This document shows, piece by piece, positions 42,361-52,738 of a stretch of 64,000 bases of DNA. The position numbers were made by a program, and so were the translations under genes. Each line of letters begins with the position of its first letter. The first letter of the stretch is position 1. This stretch comes from Phymatolithon calcareum (Eukaryota > Rhodophyta > Florideophyceae > Hapalidiales), in NCBI GenBank assembly GCA_977006965.1, contig OZ345383.1, positions 186,001-250,000 on the forward strand, read 5' to 3'. Under the pieces are notes generated by a model. The model searched no databases. It was not told the origin of the DNA and saw only the letters and a program-made list of their open reading frames with translations.

Positions 42361-43106
42361 CCAATGACAAATCGATTGCTCTCAGCAATCGAGTCGGCAG
42401 AGGGCTTGTTCTACAAGAATGTTTTCGGAAAGTATGCCGAACACCGCCGGGACCGAATGCGAGTTCTGTGCGGACTGGGACCACCAAAGATGAAGAGACG
42501 TCATCAAGCAGAAAGGTTTGCATTAAGCCTGGTAAGACACAAAAAGCGCCTTGAAGAAACAGAAGAGTACGTTGGAAGAGATGAGGACGCAAAGGTAGCA
42601 ATGAAGGATATTGAATATCTCAAGATGTATGAAGACTTGCGACAAGCCCTTCAGAAAGCCAAGGAGGGATCTGTCACGAAGAAGAGGAGGAGAGAAGAAA
42701 CAATTAAGGTATGGGAAAAGGAAGAAGAAGGCAGATCAATGAAGATTCCTATTGAAGGCAAGCTACCAGGGATCCTTTACATAGGAGAAAGAACAACACG
42801 TTTAAGGTGCCTAAGGTTGACATTCAACCGAGCACCCCTTTGGAGGAAATCAGTGTTGGGTGCTTACTGTGGGATTACCGCGGTGATCGAACTAGTCGCT
42901 TTACAACGTACACTAGCGTCGTCGAAGATGAGTACAGAAATTGAGTTTGAGTGCAAGAGACTCACCGGAGCTCTTGTTGGGAGAGAATTACGAATCAAGA
43001 ACGTTTTGAGCAGCCAGATGACTTTAGCGTAGAGATTATGCAAGAGCTGCCTCGTTACTCCAAGGTGAGGCTTTGGGAGCTGTCAAAAATAAAATCATCA
43101 AATATC
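42361..43106 (+). pseudogene. Family A LINE, copy A2
   Basis: An open frame 42364-43032 encodes the C-terminal part of family A ORF2: NRLLSAIESAEGLFYKNVFG, AEHRRDRMRVLCGLGPPKMK, YEDLRQALQKAKEGS, RTTRLRCLRLTFNRAPLWRK and FECKRLTGALVGRELRIKN. The tail ATCATCAAATATCCCCC is followed at once by family B sequence GGCGATTATCAGACTCCC. Confidence 0.8.
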
Positions 43107-43753
43107 CCCCCGGCGATTATCAGACTCCCGAAAACACGGCACCGCCAATTTGCGGGAAAGTGAGCATTCGGTCGGTTCCCCCCAATGAGCACATCACTTC
43201 TCACAGACAAGTTCGGTGATACTGTACCAATCCTCATGAGCAACCTGGAAGAATACCTCGGAAGATATCAGCTGACCAAAGAGGAGATTGATATTACTGA
43301 AAAAGCTCTAGACAAGCTACTCTTCTTCACTATCGACTTTTACGACGACATGAAATAGACAAGGTGCCAATTGAGGAAATCTGATCAGTGGACCCCAAGA
43401 TTTTCCCTCCGCCCTTTTACGGGAGAGGGTTTTTGCAGCTAGGGCTACGACGTTAACCCGGGTTACAAGTATTTGAATATATGATCGAAGCTACAACGTA
43501 GCTTCTGAAACGCATCTCCCTTGCAGTCTCATGAGTGTTACTGAGGGCGTTTAATAAATTCTAAATTCAAAAAAAACCTCCTTGCGACATTATGGGAAAC
43601 ATGCGGAAAACTTCGGTGTCTAGCAACGCAATGGCTCTCATGGGTGTCAGGAAGTCTTCTGCGTTGCTCCTGCCAGTGCGCCTGCTTCCTGTTAAAGCAG
43701 TCTTTTTTCACACCTTGGTTGGTTGACGCCTAGCTGTCCGCAGCCCCTCCAGG

Positions 43754-44343
43754 CAGGCGTTGGGAGCAATATACTGGTACGGTATTGGGCAGGGACTATA
43801 CATCGCAATACCTATTGCAGTTTCTGTTTATGTGCCAGTACGTCAATATATTGCAGTATACTGTCAATACGTCTCGATTCGTCAAATATCTAGCAAATCT
43901 TGCTGTTCATCATCTTCCCCAACTTTTTGACCAACACGAGCGCTGCGTCCATTAGACATAGCAGTGAAAACGCTCTGAAAATCCCAGTAGCTTCTGTTGA
44001 CCTTCAGAAACAAGAGGGACTCGAAAAGGAGAGGCGTGATTCGTTGCCGGTTGTCATCCAGAAATTTTCCGGCCAAAGAAAACAAACGCTCGATTTCAGC
44101 GGAAGAACCGAAAATGAATTGTAAGTCCATGTACGACCGACCACGTTCGCGACGGTACCGCTTTCGTTTCTTGAAAATCTCAGCCATTGGCAGCGTGTCT
44201 ATGCCAACACGTATCGAACCGGCCCGTGGGCGAGAAATTCCATACGCCAATACGTACTGCAATACATGCCATGCGCTCAATACGCTATCAATAGCAGTAT
44301 ATTGCAGTATATTGCAGTATCAGTATATTGCTCCCAATGCCTG
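43754..44343 (-). mobile_element. hAT transposon remnant with 8-bp target duplication
   Basis: 590 bp, flanked by a perfect 8-bp duplication CCTCCAGG (43746-43753 and 44344-44351). The terminal inverted repeats start CAGGCGTTGGGAGCAATATA on the left and mirror the right end with one mismatch over 23 bases. Several CAATATACTG-type subterminal repeats occur inside both ends. It keeps only the C-terminal end of a transposase gene. Confidence 0.9.
43882..44280 (-). pseudogene. hAT transposase C-terminal dimerisation domain
   Basis: The frame contains SSAEIERLFSLAGKFLDDNR followed by ITPLLFESLLFLKVNRSYW, the canonical hAT C-terminal (Dimer_Tnp_hAT) signature. The N-terminal BED finger and RNase-H-like catalytic region are absent, so the element is non-autonomous. 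Confidence 0.85.
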
Positions 44344-44636
44344 CCTCCAGGGGATCGGCTTTACGCGGCACTTGAATTGGCTCGCGCTCGGAGCAATTGC
44401 ACAAAGGAAATAACTGAGCATGGGACGCGGCGTGGTAATTACGTAAGTCCCTATCGAGTAGGGGCGTTGACATCGTCACTATAGATGATATTGCGGTAGC
44501 GGCATACCGCTTATCTTGAAACCGAGTTCTTTCTCAATGCTTCAGGTCTTCTCTTGAGACCGACTTCTTCCTCGATGTTGCAAGTCTTCTCCATTCCCGG
44601 TGCCGCGGTCGTTTCTTGGTTGTTTGATTTGCCTCG

Positions 44637-44828
44637 CGTGGCCTCGCATGGATGTCACGAAAGCTTCTGCGATGCTCCTGCCAGTGCGCCTGCTTTCTGT
44701 TGAAGCAGTCTTTTTTTTACACATTGGTTGGTTGACGCCTAGCTGTCTCTGGTTACAGAAGCCCCTCGCGCGGATCGGCCTTGCGCGGCACTTGCCTTGG
44801 TTCGCGCGCGGAGCAATTGCCCGAGGAA
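44637..44828 (+). repeat. Dispersed repeat G, copy 2 (uninterrupted)
   Basis: Paralogue of 43630-44412 without the hAT insertion; it shows the pre-insertion organisation around CCCCTCGCGCGGATCGG. Confidence 0.65.
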
Positions 44829-45400
44829 AACGAACTTGGACCGGTTATGATAGCTTGCTTGTTTCATATGCCGCCTCAATTTGCGGAATTAGTCAATTTC
44901 CTACGGCAGCGATGCGTTGGCATCGGAGTCACCGAGCAAACTGGAGACTTTGGTGGCGCAACAATTAGAGGATGCGAGTGCTCTGCCGTCTCGCTAGCCC
45001 ACAGATGAAGAGAATGCACCAGGCTGCAAGGTTCGCCTTAAGCATGGTAAGACGGAGGAAGTTCCTAGAGCTTTCAGAAGAAAACCAGGGAAGAGAAGAT
45101 GATCTGGAAGACGTATCAATGGACCTTGGGTATCTCGGGGAAGAGGAGCACCTTCAAGAAGCTCTGAAACAAGCGGAAGAAGGTATGCTGTCAAAAAAGC
45201 GACGCCTACAAGCAACAGTCAAAGTCTGGTCGTTGGACGAAGAGGGCTGGACAGTTAAAATCCTGATCGGCGTACCGAACGACCTACCAGGAGTGCTATA
45301 TATAAGGGATAGAACTGCGCGGTTGAGATGCCTGAGAGTCTTTTTCAACAGAGTTCCTTTGTGGAGAAAAGCCATTCTGGCGAAGTACTTTGGGACTGGT

Positions 45401-47255
45401 TTTTTTTTTTTTCCTTTCAAGTTTATTTAAAAGCCCCACAGACTTCCGAAGATATGGGCAAGGCTTCCTCTGGTGCTACCTACCTTTGTATAGCTCACAA
45501 AACGTCCACTAGAATCGCAGACGGGAAAACTTAGGACTCAAAGTAGTCCTATCTCAGTCCTCTACGGGATTGTTGGTGCTTGGACTCGACCACTTTTTGC
45601 CTTGCATTCTGCGGATTGATACAGGCCTTCCTCGTTCTCCATGCGTTCTATGAGTGTCTTGCTAAATAGTAAGAGCTCATCTAGCGCCTTTTCTGTTTCC
45701 AGTCGTTTTTCTCCTTCGAGTTCGTACCCTGCTAGCGTGCGTTCAAGGGTCTCCATATGCTCTCTGGCTCTGGTGCCGAATTCTTCAGTCACACTTGTTG
45801 TTGACACCTGTGGGAATCTGCCACAGGCATACTGCAGTGCGAGTTGTCTGTGCTTCACCTTGGGGAACTTGAGGATTGCTGGCAATTCTCTTGTTTTGTC
45901 GTATGGTATCTTTCTTTTCCGCTTCGATTCTAGGCGGTCTCCTTCCATTTCCAGAAATTTCGATCGAAGTGCTTGCGACGATTGGTTTGCTTGGATATGC
46001 TTTACCGCTTCACCGAACGGCTCTCTGGTCTCCATCGCGGCGATATCTTTCTTCGTGTACTGCCATTCATCGTTGTTTCTTCTTTCTGGCACTTCCTTTG
46101 AATACATACGTTCTTTCGCCTTGTTCCTTCTCAGCATTTTGAAGGCCAACATTTCTCGTCGATGTGCGGCCGCCTGGATCCGGCACAGGAGACGGAGCCT
46201 ATCCGTCCTTCCTCGGGCCAGTGGCCCGAATACTTGATTGAAGAATGTTGCTTCTACTTCCTTGACGGCATTTTGTACGTCTTCTGTCCAGGGCGTTAAG
46301 TGCATTGCGTACTCCCAGCGTGGCTGTACTAGTGCCTTGTATATCTGAATACACTTCTGTATACTCAGCCCTTTCTTGAACACTCCCAGTGTACGCAACT
46401 CGTACACGGCCGTCCTTGATTTCTTTAGTCGTTGCATCATTAACGTATCTGTAACTCCTCCGGGGTCTAGGGATACTCCAAGGTACGTGACCTCCGGAAC
46501 TTGTGCTAGCACCTTGTTCGCTAGCTTGAATGTCTTGCCCAATGTTTCTTCTGATTCGAGGACTTCGCTTTTCCCTTGTTTAGTGTTCCAAGTCATCTCT
46601 CGCTCTTGTGCCCATTGGGTAGCTATATCCAATAGTCCTTGCAGTGCCGCGGGTGATTTCCCAGAGAGAAGAACATCGTCTGCGAAGAGGATAGCCGGTA
46701 CTTCAGCCCAGGTTTTTGATGCCCGGCTCATTCGTTCTGCGAATTCATCCATGAAGATGTTGTAGAGGCTTGGACTGAGAGGGGACCCTTGTGGGACTCC
46801 CCTGTCCACTAGAAACCAGTTCCTGTTCGCATCACCAATTGTTGCTACCCAGGATGGTGTCAAGAACGCCTCTGCCATTGCGCAGATCTCCTTGGGCAGT
46901 ACTTGTCTCATTCTGTTCACCAGGTGTACTCTCGGTACTGTGTCGTAGGCAGCCTTAAGGTCCAATACTGCTACACATCTCTGATCCTCTTTTAGTAGCT
47001 CAGTAGCTCTTAGGATGGCCAGTTCAGTGCTCTTCCCCTTTTGGAACCCAAGCTGATACCAGTGGTTTGCGTATACTGTGCGCAGCTTCATATCGATAGC
47101 TGTCTCAATAATTTTCCTTGCGTGGCTCAGCAAAGAAATCGGTCGGTAGTTTCCGGGGTCCTCATGTGCCCCCTTCTTGTGTATTGGGACGAGGAGCGCT
47201 TTCTGCCAGTGCAGAGGCGTGTCTCCACACCTCCCGCAGGCCTCCCACAAGGCTG
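45401..47255 (-). mobile_element. Family D LINE, 5'-truncated insertion with 14-bp target duplication
   Basis: 1855 bp on the minus strand, inserted in family A LINE copy A4. The exact 14-bp duplication ACTTTGGGACTGGT flanks it (45387-45400 and 47256-47269). The 3' end is an A run directly after a TTTAAATAAACTTG-type tail. It contains the RT and C-terminal part of ORF2 without frameshifts; the endonuclease is lost by 5' truncation. Confidence 0.9.
45562..47255 (-). pseudogene. LINE reverse transcriptase, N-terminally truncated
   Basis: About 564 open codons of ORF2 from ALWEACGRCGDTPLHWQKAL to the C-terminus. RT blocks: NYRPISLLSHARKIIE, CVAVLDLKAAYDTVP (first Asp), GVPQGSPLSPSLYNIFMDEF, and catalytic FADDVLL; then SKYLG-type block as VTYLGVSLDPGGVTD and IYKALVQPRWEYAMHLTPW. 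The formal open frame runs on upstream to 47346, but those first ~31 codons are antisense family A sequence beyond the insertion edge and not part of the protein. Confidence 0.88.
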
Positions 47256-47495
47256 ACTTTGGGACTGGTGCTGTAGTTGAGCTTATCGTGTTACAACGTA
47301 TACTACGGTCTATGGAGATGGACCAAGAAACGGAATATGAATGCAAAAGACTTACTCGGCCTTCACAGGGAGAGAAATTCGGATTAAGGAGATATTAGAA
47401 CGATAGTAGAGAGATGAGTATGGAAAACAGCGAGAAGCTGCCCTGTTACTCAAATTGAGTCTTTGTGAGCTTTTAAAATAAATCAACATATATCC

Positions 47496-48290
47496 CCAGT
47501 ATACATTTCGCTTTGGAAAGGCGTTTCAGGGTGGCTTGGTCGGTTACGCCTGTATTGTCCATCGTTGCACCGAGTTTACAGGGAGTTTCAGCAAAATCGT
47601 TGCGGAGCTTGCTCTTCAAAGACGAAGGATATATATTTGAGTCTAACAGAAAGAGGAAAATTCCGTGCGATCTGCCTTGGTTCACCCCGGCGATCATCTG
47701 TGGTACAACAGCGGTAATTGAGCTGGTTGCGCTCGAACGCATTTTATCATCAGCGCAGGTGGGCCCTGATGTGGAAGATGAGTGCAAATGACTCACACGT
47801 GCACTTGTTAGCAGAGAAATTCGAATTAAGGAGGCCATGAGTGACCAGACTACGCTACATTAGAAAACGGTTCGGAAAGCAAGCCCTGTTACTCCTAGGT
47901 GAGGCGTTGGGGGCTTTTAAATAAACCATTACATATCTCCTCGGCGATCATCAGACTCCCCAAAACACGGCACCGCCAATTAGCGGTAAAGTGGGCATTC
48001 GATCTGTTCCCCCCCAATGAGCACATCACTTCTCGCAGACAAGGTCGGTGATACGGTACCAACACTCATGAGCTACCTCGAGGAATTCCTCTGCAGATAT
48101 CAACTAACCTCTCCGCCCCCGTGAGAGGGTTTTTGTAGTTAGGGCTACGACGTTAACCCGGGTTACAAGGATTTGACTAGATGATTGAAGTTAAAAGAGC
48201 ATAGCTGCTGAAACGCATCTCCCTTGCAGTCTCGTGAGTGTTACTGAGGGCGTTTAATAAAAATTCCAAATTCAAAAAAAGGTACTTAAA
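47496..48290 (+). pseudogene. Family B LINE, copy 2, with 5' inversion and a nested family A copy
   Basis: The first ~75 bases (47496-47572) are in reverse orientation: the minus strand reads LGATMDNTGVTDQATLKRLS, an RT-downstream block. The plus strand then reads LQGVSAKSLRSLLFKDEG and KRKIPCDLPWFTPAII to 47702, is interrupted by family A (47703-47935) and resumes at GGCGATCATCAGACTCCCCA (protein RLPKTRHRQ). The 3' UTR ends GAGGGCGTTTAATAAA. Inversion of the 5' part suggests twin priming. Confidence 0.75.
47703..47935 (+). pseudogene. Family A LINE, copy A3, inserted in family B
   Basis: Begins TGTGGTACAACAGCGG (protein GTTAVIELVALERILSS), carries only the last codons and the 3' UTR, and ends ATTACATATCTCC. 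It is flanked by CGGCGATCATC on both sides (about 47692-47702 and 47936-47946), an 11-bp target duplication at the same site in family B as the A1/A2 insertion in copy 1. Confidence 0.82.
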
Positions 48291-49560
48291 GTCTTTTCGA
48301 AAGATTCATGTCTCTTTCCATATGCTTTTACATTGCAAAGCTTTAACCAAGACTCCGCGATAACCTTACATATCCCTCCAGATCAATGTCAGTGGTCTTC
48401 TTATTTGGCTTCCAACGAGCAGCTTAGTATTGAAACTGGACAAACGGGCCAAAAAGGGTGGAGACATCCTCTAACAGGGAGTACCATCTGTGGTATCCTG
48501 CGCGAACATTTCGGTATGATACAGGCAAGAATATTGAGGTCGCCGGATCTCGTTCTGTCACAAACAAAAATTGAAGTTCGTTTCACGGATATCGCCGTGT
48601 AGTGATGCGCCGCAGTACTCACAGGGAGCAGTTACGCCAGTAATCTGAATGGATCCAGTCCATGAGCATCTTAGAGGCCCCCTAGATATCGAGTAATGTA
48701 CACTTTGTGTAACTCAGATATCCTGCAGTAAATCTTGAAGGAAAGAAGGAACAGAGCATATGGGACGGCACGAGAAACACTTGATCGAGGACGGGAGGTA
48801 TTTATGTGCAGAGCGCTTCAGCTTTCGCAGCACGTTGCGTGGATTAGATATCAAGTCTCTTCGGCGTCCTGACAAACAATCAGCTGATGATTGAGTCTGT
48901 CATCACATCGCACGATACAGCTTACTATAGAAGCTGAACATTCCATCATCAAGCAGCTGACCACCCTGACACTCCATGAACAAAAAGGCGCTCCCAAAGC
49001 ACAGCTCTAAATGGAGGACAAAGAAGTGCAATCGTGTTGTGAAATAAGTATTATCGAAGGAATTAATATTTCCAGTCCTTATCTCTCGAACACGCAGAAT
49101 TTTGAAGGACTGTGTCTTTTCTCTTGAATACTGAAGCACAGAAGTGAACATCACTGGTTTGAACTTAAAATGCCGTCTAGAGACGAAAATGAAGAAAAAG
49201 AACGAAAGAAAAAGAGAAAATCAAGTTCAAGAAAAATTTGAAAAGAAAAAGGCAGACCAAAATCAAGTAAAAAAACACGACGATAAAGTAGATAAGTTCG
49301 AAAGGTGCCGACTTGCCTCCAGTTGGGGCACATGGTACGTTCTCAATAAATCCTCTTTTTTTAAAAAGTGAATTTTGTAAACTTGAAATGCCAAGTGTAA
49401 GGTATGTCAGAGTTTGAGGTATGATAACTAAACTAAGTCGAAAGTCGAGCGATAAACTAAATCAGTAGCGAGAGGCACTTGTCATGGCGCGAATGAGTGG
49501 AATAGCCTTTAGTTGTGCGACCGGCTACAAGGGCTTCATAAAAACTGCGTGTCCTGAATC
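48291..49560. other. Intergenic region, no gene recognised
   Basis: About 1.3 kb. A Lys-rich short frame (49144-49371) and others look like chance frames. No repeat match noticed except at the right end. Confidence 0.5.
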
Positions 49561-49564
49561 GCTT

Positions 49565-49680
49565 ACAGGGTATATGTATGGATTAATTTAATAGCTCCCA
49601 AAGCCTCACCTAGGAGCAACAGTGCTAGATTTCGATCGGTTTTCTAATGTAGCGTAGTCTGATCACTCATGAATAAATTA
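49565..49680 (-). repeat. Family A LINE 3' tail, minus strand
   Basis: Reverse-complement match to 47830-47935 (shared GTAGCGTAGTCTGATCACTC and GCTCCCAAAGCCTCACCTAG on the plus strand, each with few changes). Confidence 0.65.
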
Positions 49681-51137
49681 GCCCAAGATTCGCATTTTGA
49701 ACTAAGTATTTTGCTATGTTCCAAGATCGCACAGTGCACACAACACAGAAGCACGTTTTCAGAGGAGAACAAGGGTTTTATCGTTCATACCTCAAAAAGG
49801 TTTTTAGCAGTCGTTACAGAGCCAATACGATGGATCAGAAGTTATCGCTACGTACTGTGCACGCACACCATGATGTGCTCTAACTTTCGCCTGGACGTTA
49901 GTTTTCCAGATCTACGCTTCGTGGGTCCTAGTGGTTCACTCAGGAGAAAAACCTTGCCTTCTGCATTTCCGACACAAAAAGAGGGAATTCGGACCCATCG
50001 GACAGGTGGAGATGTAATTGGAGGAACAAAATGATGACAACGTTAGATAAAGAGGATCCGTACCGACTGAAGCAGAGTTTATTTGTTCCATAGAGAAGGT
50101 CCCGAAAGAGACCAGAGGTGGGTTTTTGTACCCCACTGAATCGTGTTACATCAACGAATAAAGGAACTCTTCCATAGACAGAATCCAGCCAAAACCTCTT
50201 GGTACTAGGAAACCTACCCAAAGCGTCAGCAGATGCGTTGGTAACTTTTAAATAAAAATCTACCCTTCTTCTTTTTCTTGTTCCATAGGGAATCATTTTT
50301 CAAGAAACAGTATCTTAAACCCAACCCTACCCACATAGTTTTATTCGCACGGCTCCAGGCAGCACCCTACAGCTGCTCCTATTGAAAGCATCCCTTGTAT
50401 TGTATCTTCTTTGCTCGGATTCCGAATAATCATGCAACGGCGCACCTCTCATACATGCAAGCGCCGACAGTCGCACAGGAAATACTTCTAACAGAAAGAT
50501 TCTCTTTTTCCCATATTGGAAAGACCAGGTTTTATCAACAAAGCTTTTCAGTCTGCAGCGAATGAAGAAGCTTTCCTGAGGACGATCTATGTTGATCAAC
50601 TCTTTTCCTACGTCATGAATCGGAGATCCTTGGGACAGGAGCATTGCTCGGCTGCATTCCAGGTCCAGGCGTTAGAGCTGGTATATCTGAGGTTCCTAAA
50701 CTATCATCACTTATCCCAAAAGAGTTTTTTGGCTGCATTCCAGGGGCAGATAATAAAACCCTATCCTCCTAAATCAACGATTCAGCATATTTGGTTTCAA
50801 AATTCTGTTGAATGGGTGCAACTGAGTATGCCTTATAACGGCTCTTCTGGAGAATCAGTAAAAGATCCATTTAGATGGAGCAGAAGTCCTTCTTTCGCAA
50901 CATGGCGGTGACCCGCAACAAATTTAGCCAGTTACTGTTTCTAGCAATCATTGACGTCCATCTCCAAGCGAAAAAGATTTACGTCAACTAGGTCAAAATA
51001 TAGCGTGACTTGAAAAGGAACGAAGAACACCTACATCATTTGGAACGGATGAACATCAAGGAAGAAGACCCGATTGATTGTACAGAAGTATTTCATTCGT
51101 TGGTGCGAGAGCGATATGATGGGAACAGCACCAGTAC
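49681..51137. other. Intergenic region with a family C tail
   Basis: No gene. 50220-50270 (plus orientation) carries the family C tail GTTGGTAACTTTTAAATAAA, preceded by CAGCAGATGC. Nothing else recognised. Confidence 0.5.
50216..50275 (+). repeat. Family C retroelement tail
   Basis: GCGTCAGCAGATGCGTTGGT, then AACTTTTAAATAAAAATCTAC and a CTT-rich run; shared with 21217, 29495 and 54450. Probably the 3' end of another non-LTR family. Confidence 0.55.
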
Positions 51138-51149
51138 AATCCCTGCATC

Positions 51150-51322
51150 TTGCACCAACAATCCCGTAGAGGACTGAGATAGGACTACTTTGAGTCCTGA
51201 GTTTTCCCGTCCGCTATACTGGTGGACGTTTCGTGAGCTGCACAAATGTAGGTAGCATCAGAGGAAGCCTTGCCCATATCTTCGGAAGTCTGTGGGGCTT
51301 TTAAATAAACCTGAAAGGAAAA
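51150..51322 (+). mobile_element. Family D LINE, 173-bp 3' end with target duplication
   Basis: Matches the 3' UTR of the family D copy at 45401 (CACCAACAATCCCGTAGAGG, and GGGGCTTTTAAATAAACCTG at the end). Flanked by an exact 12-bp duplication AATCCCTGCATC (51138-51149 and 51323-51334). A short, dead-on-arrival insertion. Confidence 0.82.
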
Positions 51323-51334
51323 AATCCCTGCATC

Positions 51335-52190
51335 CTTAAAACAAATCAACAAGGCCCTACACTCCACAACTCATCGCATCTCTATACACAAGAGTACTAA
51401 GCTTCGTCCACGTGTTTTTGAATGATTCTGAAAGAAATATAAAATAGGAATAGAAACTTGTGCGTAGGGACAATATCATCGCCCTTTCATCATAGTATTA
51501 GTATCAGGAAACGAAGTCTTTTTTCTGAGTTGTTCTTGTGGTTGGTCGAACCAGAAGTCCATATCTTGTGCATGCCTTTCTCTGGGAGACTTACTAACGT
51601 TGGTTTTTGATCGCAAAAACGGATGCCGCAGCAAACGCAGAAAACTACAAAGCCAATCGATATAGAACAAGTCCTACAACAACCCTTTCAATATAGATGC
51701 CGCACGGATTTCATTAGGCTGCTGATACGCACCGGGATCTTGGACAATGCCGAAAAGTAAAAAGACAGTGGGTGTAAATGCCGCACAAGATCACGATACC
51801 GGTTTCTCGTGAACAGCATTACGCGTTTTCCCTTGATTTGGTCTGCTTGCCTGGCTTTCTGTACATAGCGTATTGTAGCCTAAGGTGTTCATTTTAGGTG
51901 TAACCAGTGATGAATAATTCTTTGATTTCGCGACTGTATATTTACAGGGTTTACGAGCATGAAAACATTAAAAAGTGCAGAATGGCGATAATGAAATCCC
52001 ATTGCAGTGCTTGCAAAATTTCCAACAGAAACAGCTTAAGTCTAAGGTAGTATTATATCTTGTATGCACGATATTCCGTGGAATTGCACCTCGCTGCCGA
52101 ATAAAACGCTGGGATGTCGCTCACGGCTCTCGTCATGTACAGTAGTGACACTAGAGGTTCGAGTCTAACGGGCAAGTTGTTTCTCATTGA
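51335..52190. other. Intergenic region, no gene recognised
   Basis: About 850 bases with no coding or repeat signal that I can name. Confidence 0.5.
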
Positions 52191-52194
52191 AGTT

Positions 52195-52470
52195 TAGTTA
52201 AAAGCCTCACAGTCTTACGAATATACGGACAAGGATTCTCAGTTGCTAACTTCATTGTGTCGATTGTTAAAACCGACCGGCGTTGGGAAACGTTTGGATC
52301 CTAGACAATTCTGTCTCCTATTTGGTTTTCTTGTGTGGTTCGGTGCGGTGCTACTAGACGCCGCGTCTTACTAGACATATACTTCAATTCTCGTGTCTTG
52401 GCTTCGGAGCAGATCATATTCGTTTTCCATGCCCTCGATGATGGTCTTACTAAATAGCAGAAGCTTGTGG
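52195..52470 (-). pseudogene. Family D LINE, decayed 3' fragment
   Basis: The minus strand reads KLLLFSKTIIEGMENEYDLL, the C-terminus of family D ORF2, followed by its 3' UTR (AAAGCCTCACAGTCTTACGA on the plus strand). More diverged than the other D copies. Confidence 0.65.
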
Positions 52471-52624
52471 TACGGTAATATAATGGGATGATCTATAGGA
52501 TCTGGAAATCGCTGCGGCTGGGTGAAGCAATTTCCGATGGAATCGATTCTCAATTTATATCAGCTTTTGCTCAAGGACGCTTGTCGACGAAGCCAAAAAA
52601 GAGAGCTCCAAGCTGGTATTGTTT

Positions 52625-52738
52625 CAACTGTGTAGTTGTTTATTTGAAAGCCTTCATTAACACTCCTAAGACTGTACGGGAGCAGCTTTTCGTAAATTGG
52701 TCATTCTAGTATATCGCCTAGTCCCTAGTACAGGAACG
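52625..52738 (-). repeat. Family E retroelement tail
   Basis: Reverse-complement match to 59096-59221: TAACACTCCTAAGACTGTAC, GGGAGCAGCTTTTCGTA and CTAGTCCCTAGTACAGG-type sequence. Minus-strand 3' end GGCTTTCAAATAAACAAC. Confidence 0.65.

Larger units (their letters stand above)
39185..43583 (+). mobile_element. Family B LINE, copy 1, interrupted by family A insertions
   Basis: Outer pieces 39185-40905 and 43107-43583 form one broken ORF2. Endonuclease part: SVLMGEINARRQHWDTK and SNIDIFATK; RT core deleted between about 40245 and 40246; then YLGISLSNEGVTDTEMLER, KALIKPRWEYAMHLTPWT, KRRIPYDLPGSTPVII, continuing after the insertion as RLPKTRHRQFAGKWAFGRFP and EKALDKLLFF. The join is supported by the related family D protein, which has KRKIPYD, PAIL and KFPKVKHRQ in the same order. 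The 3' UTR ends GAGGGCGTTTAATAAA plus an A run. Confidence 0.75.
43630..44412 (+). repeat. Dispersed repeat G, copy 1, split by a hAT element
   Basis: 43630-43753 and 44352-44412 together match 44637-44828 (shared stretches CTCCTGCCAGTGCGCCTGCT, TTGGTTGGTTGACGCCTAGC, GGAGCAATTGC). Function unknown. Confidence 0.65.
44962..47495 (+). pseudogene. Family A LINE, copy A4, interrupted by a family D LINE
   Basis: 44962-45400 and 47256-47495 form one 5'-truncated copy. The frame 44972 onward reads MRVLCRLASPQMKRMHQAAR, DLEDVSMDLGYLGEEEHLQE, DLPGVLYIRDRTARLRCLRV, FGTG and, past the insertion, AVVELIVLQRILRSMEMDQE and ETEYECKRLTR. Ends ATCAACATATATCCCC. Confidence 0.82.
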
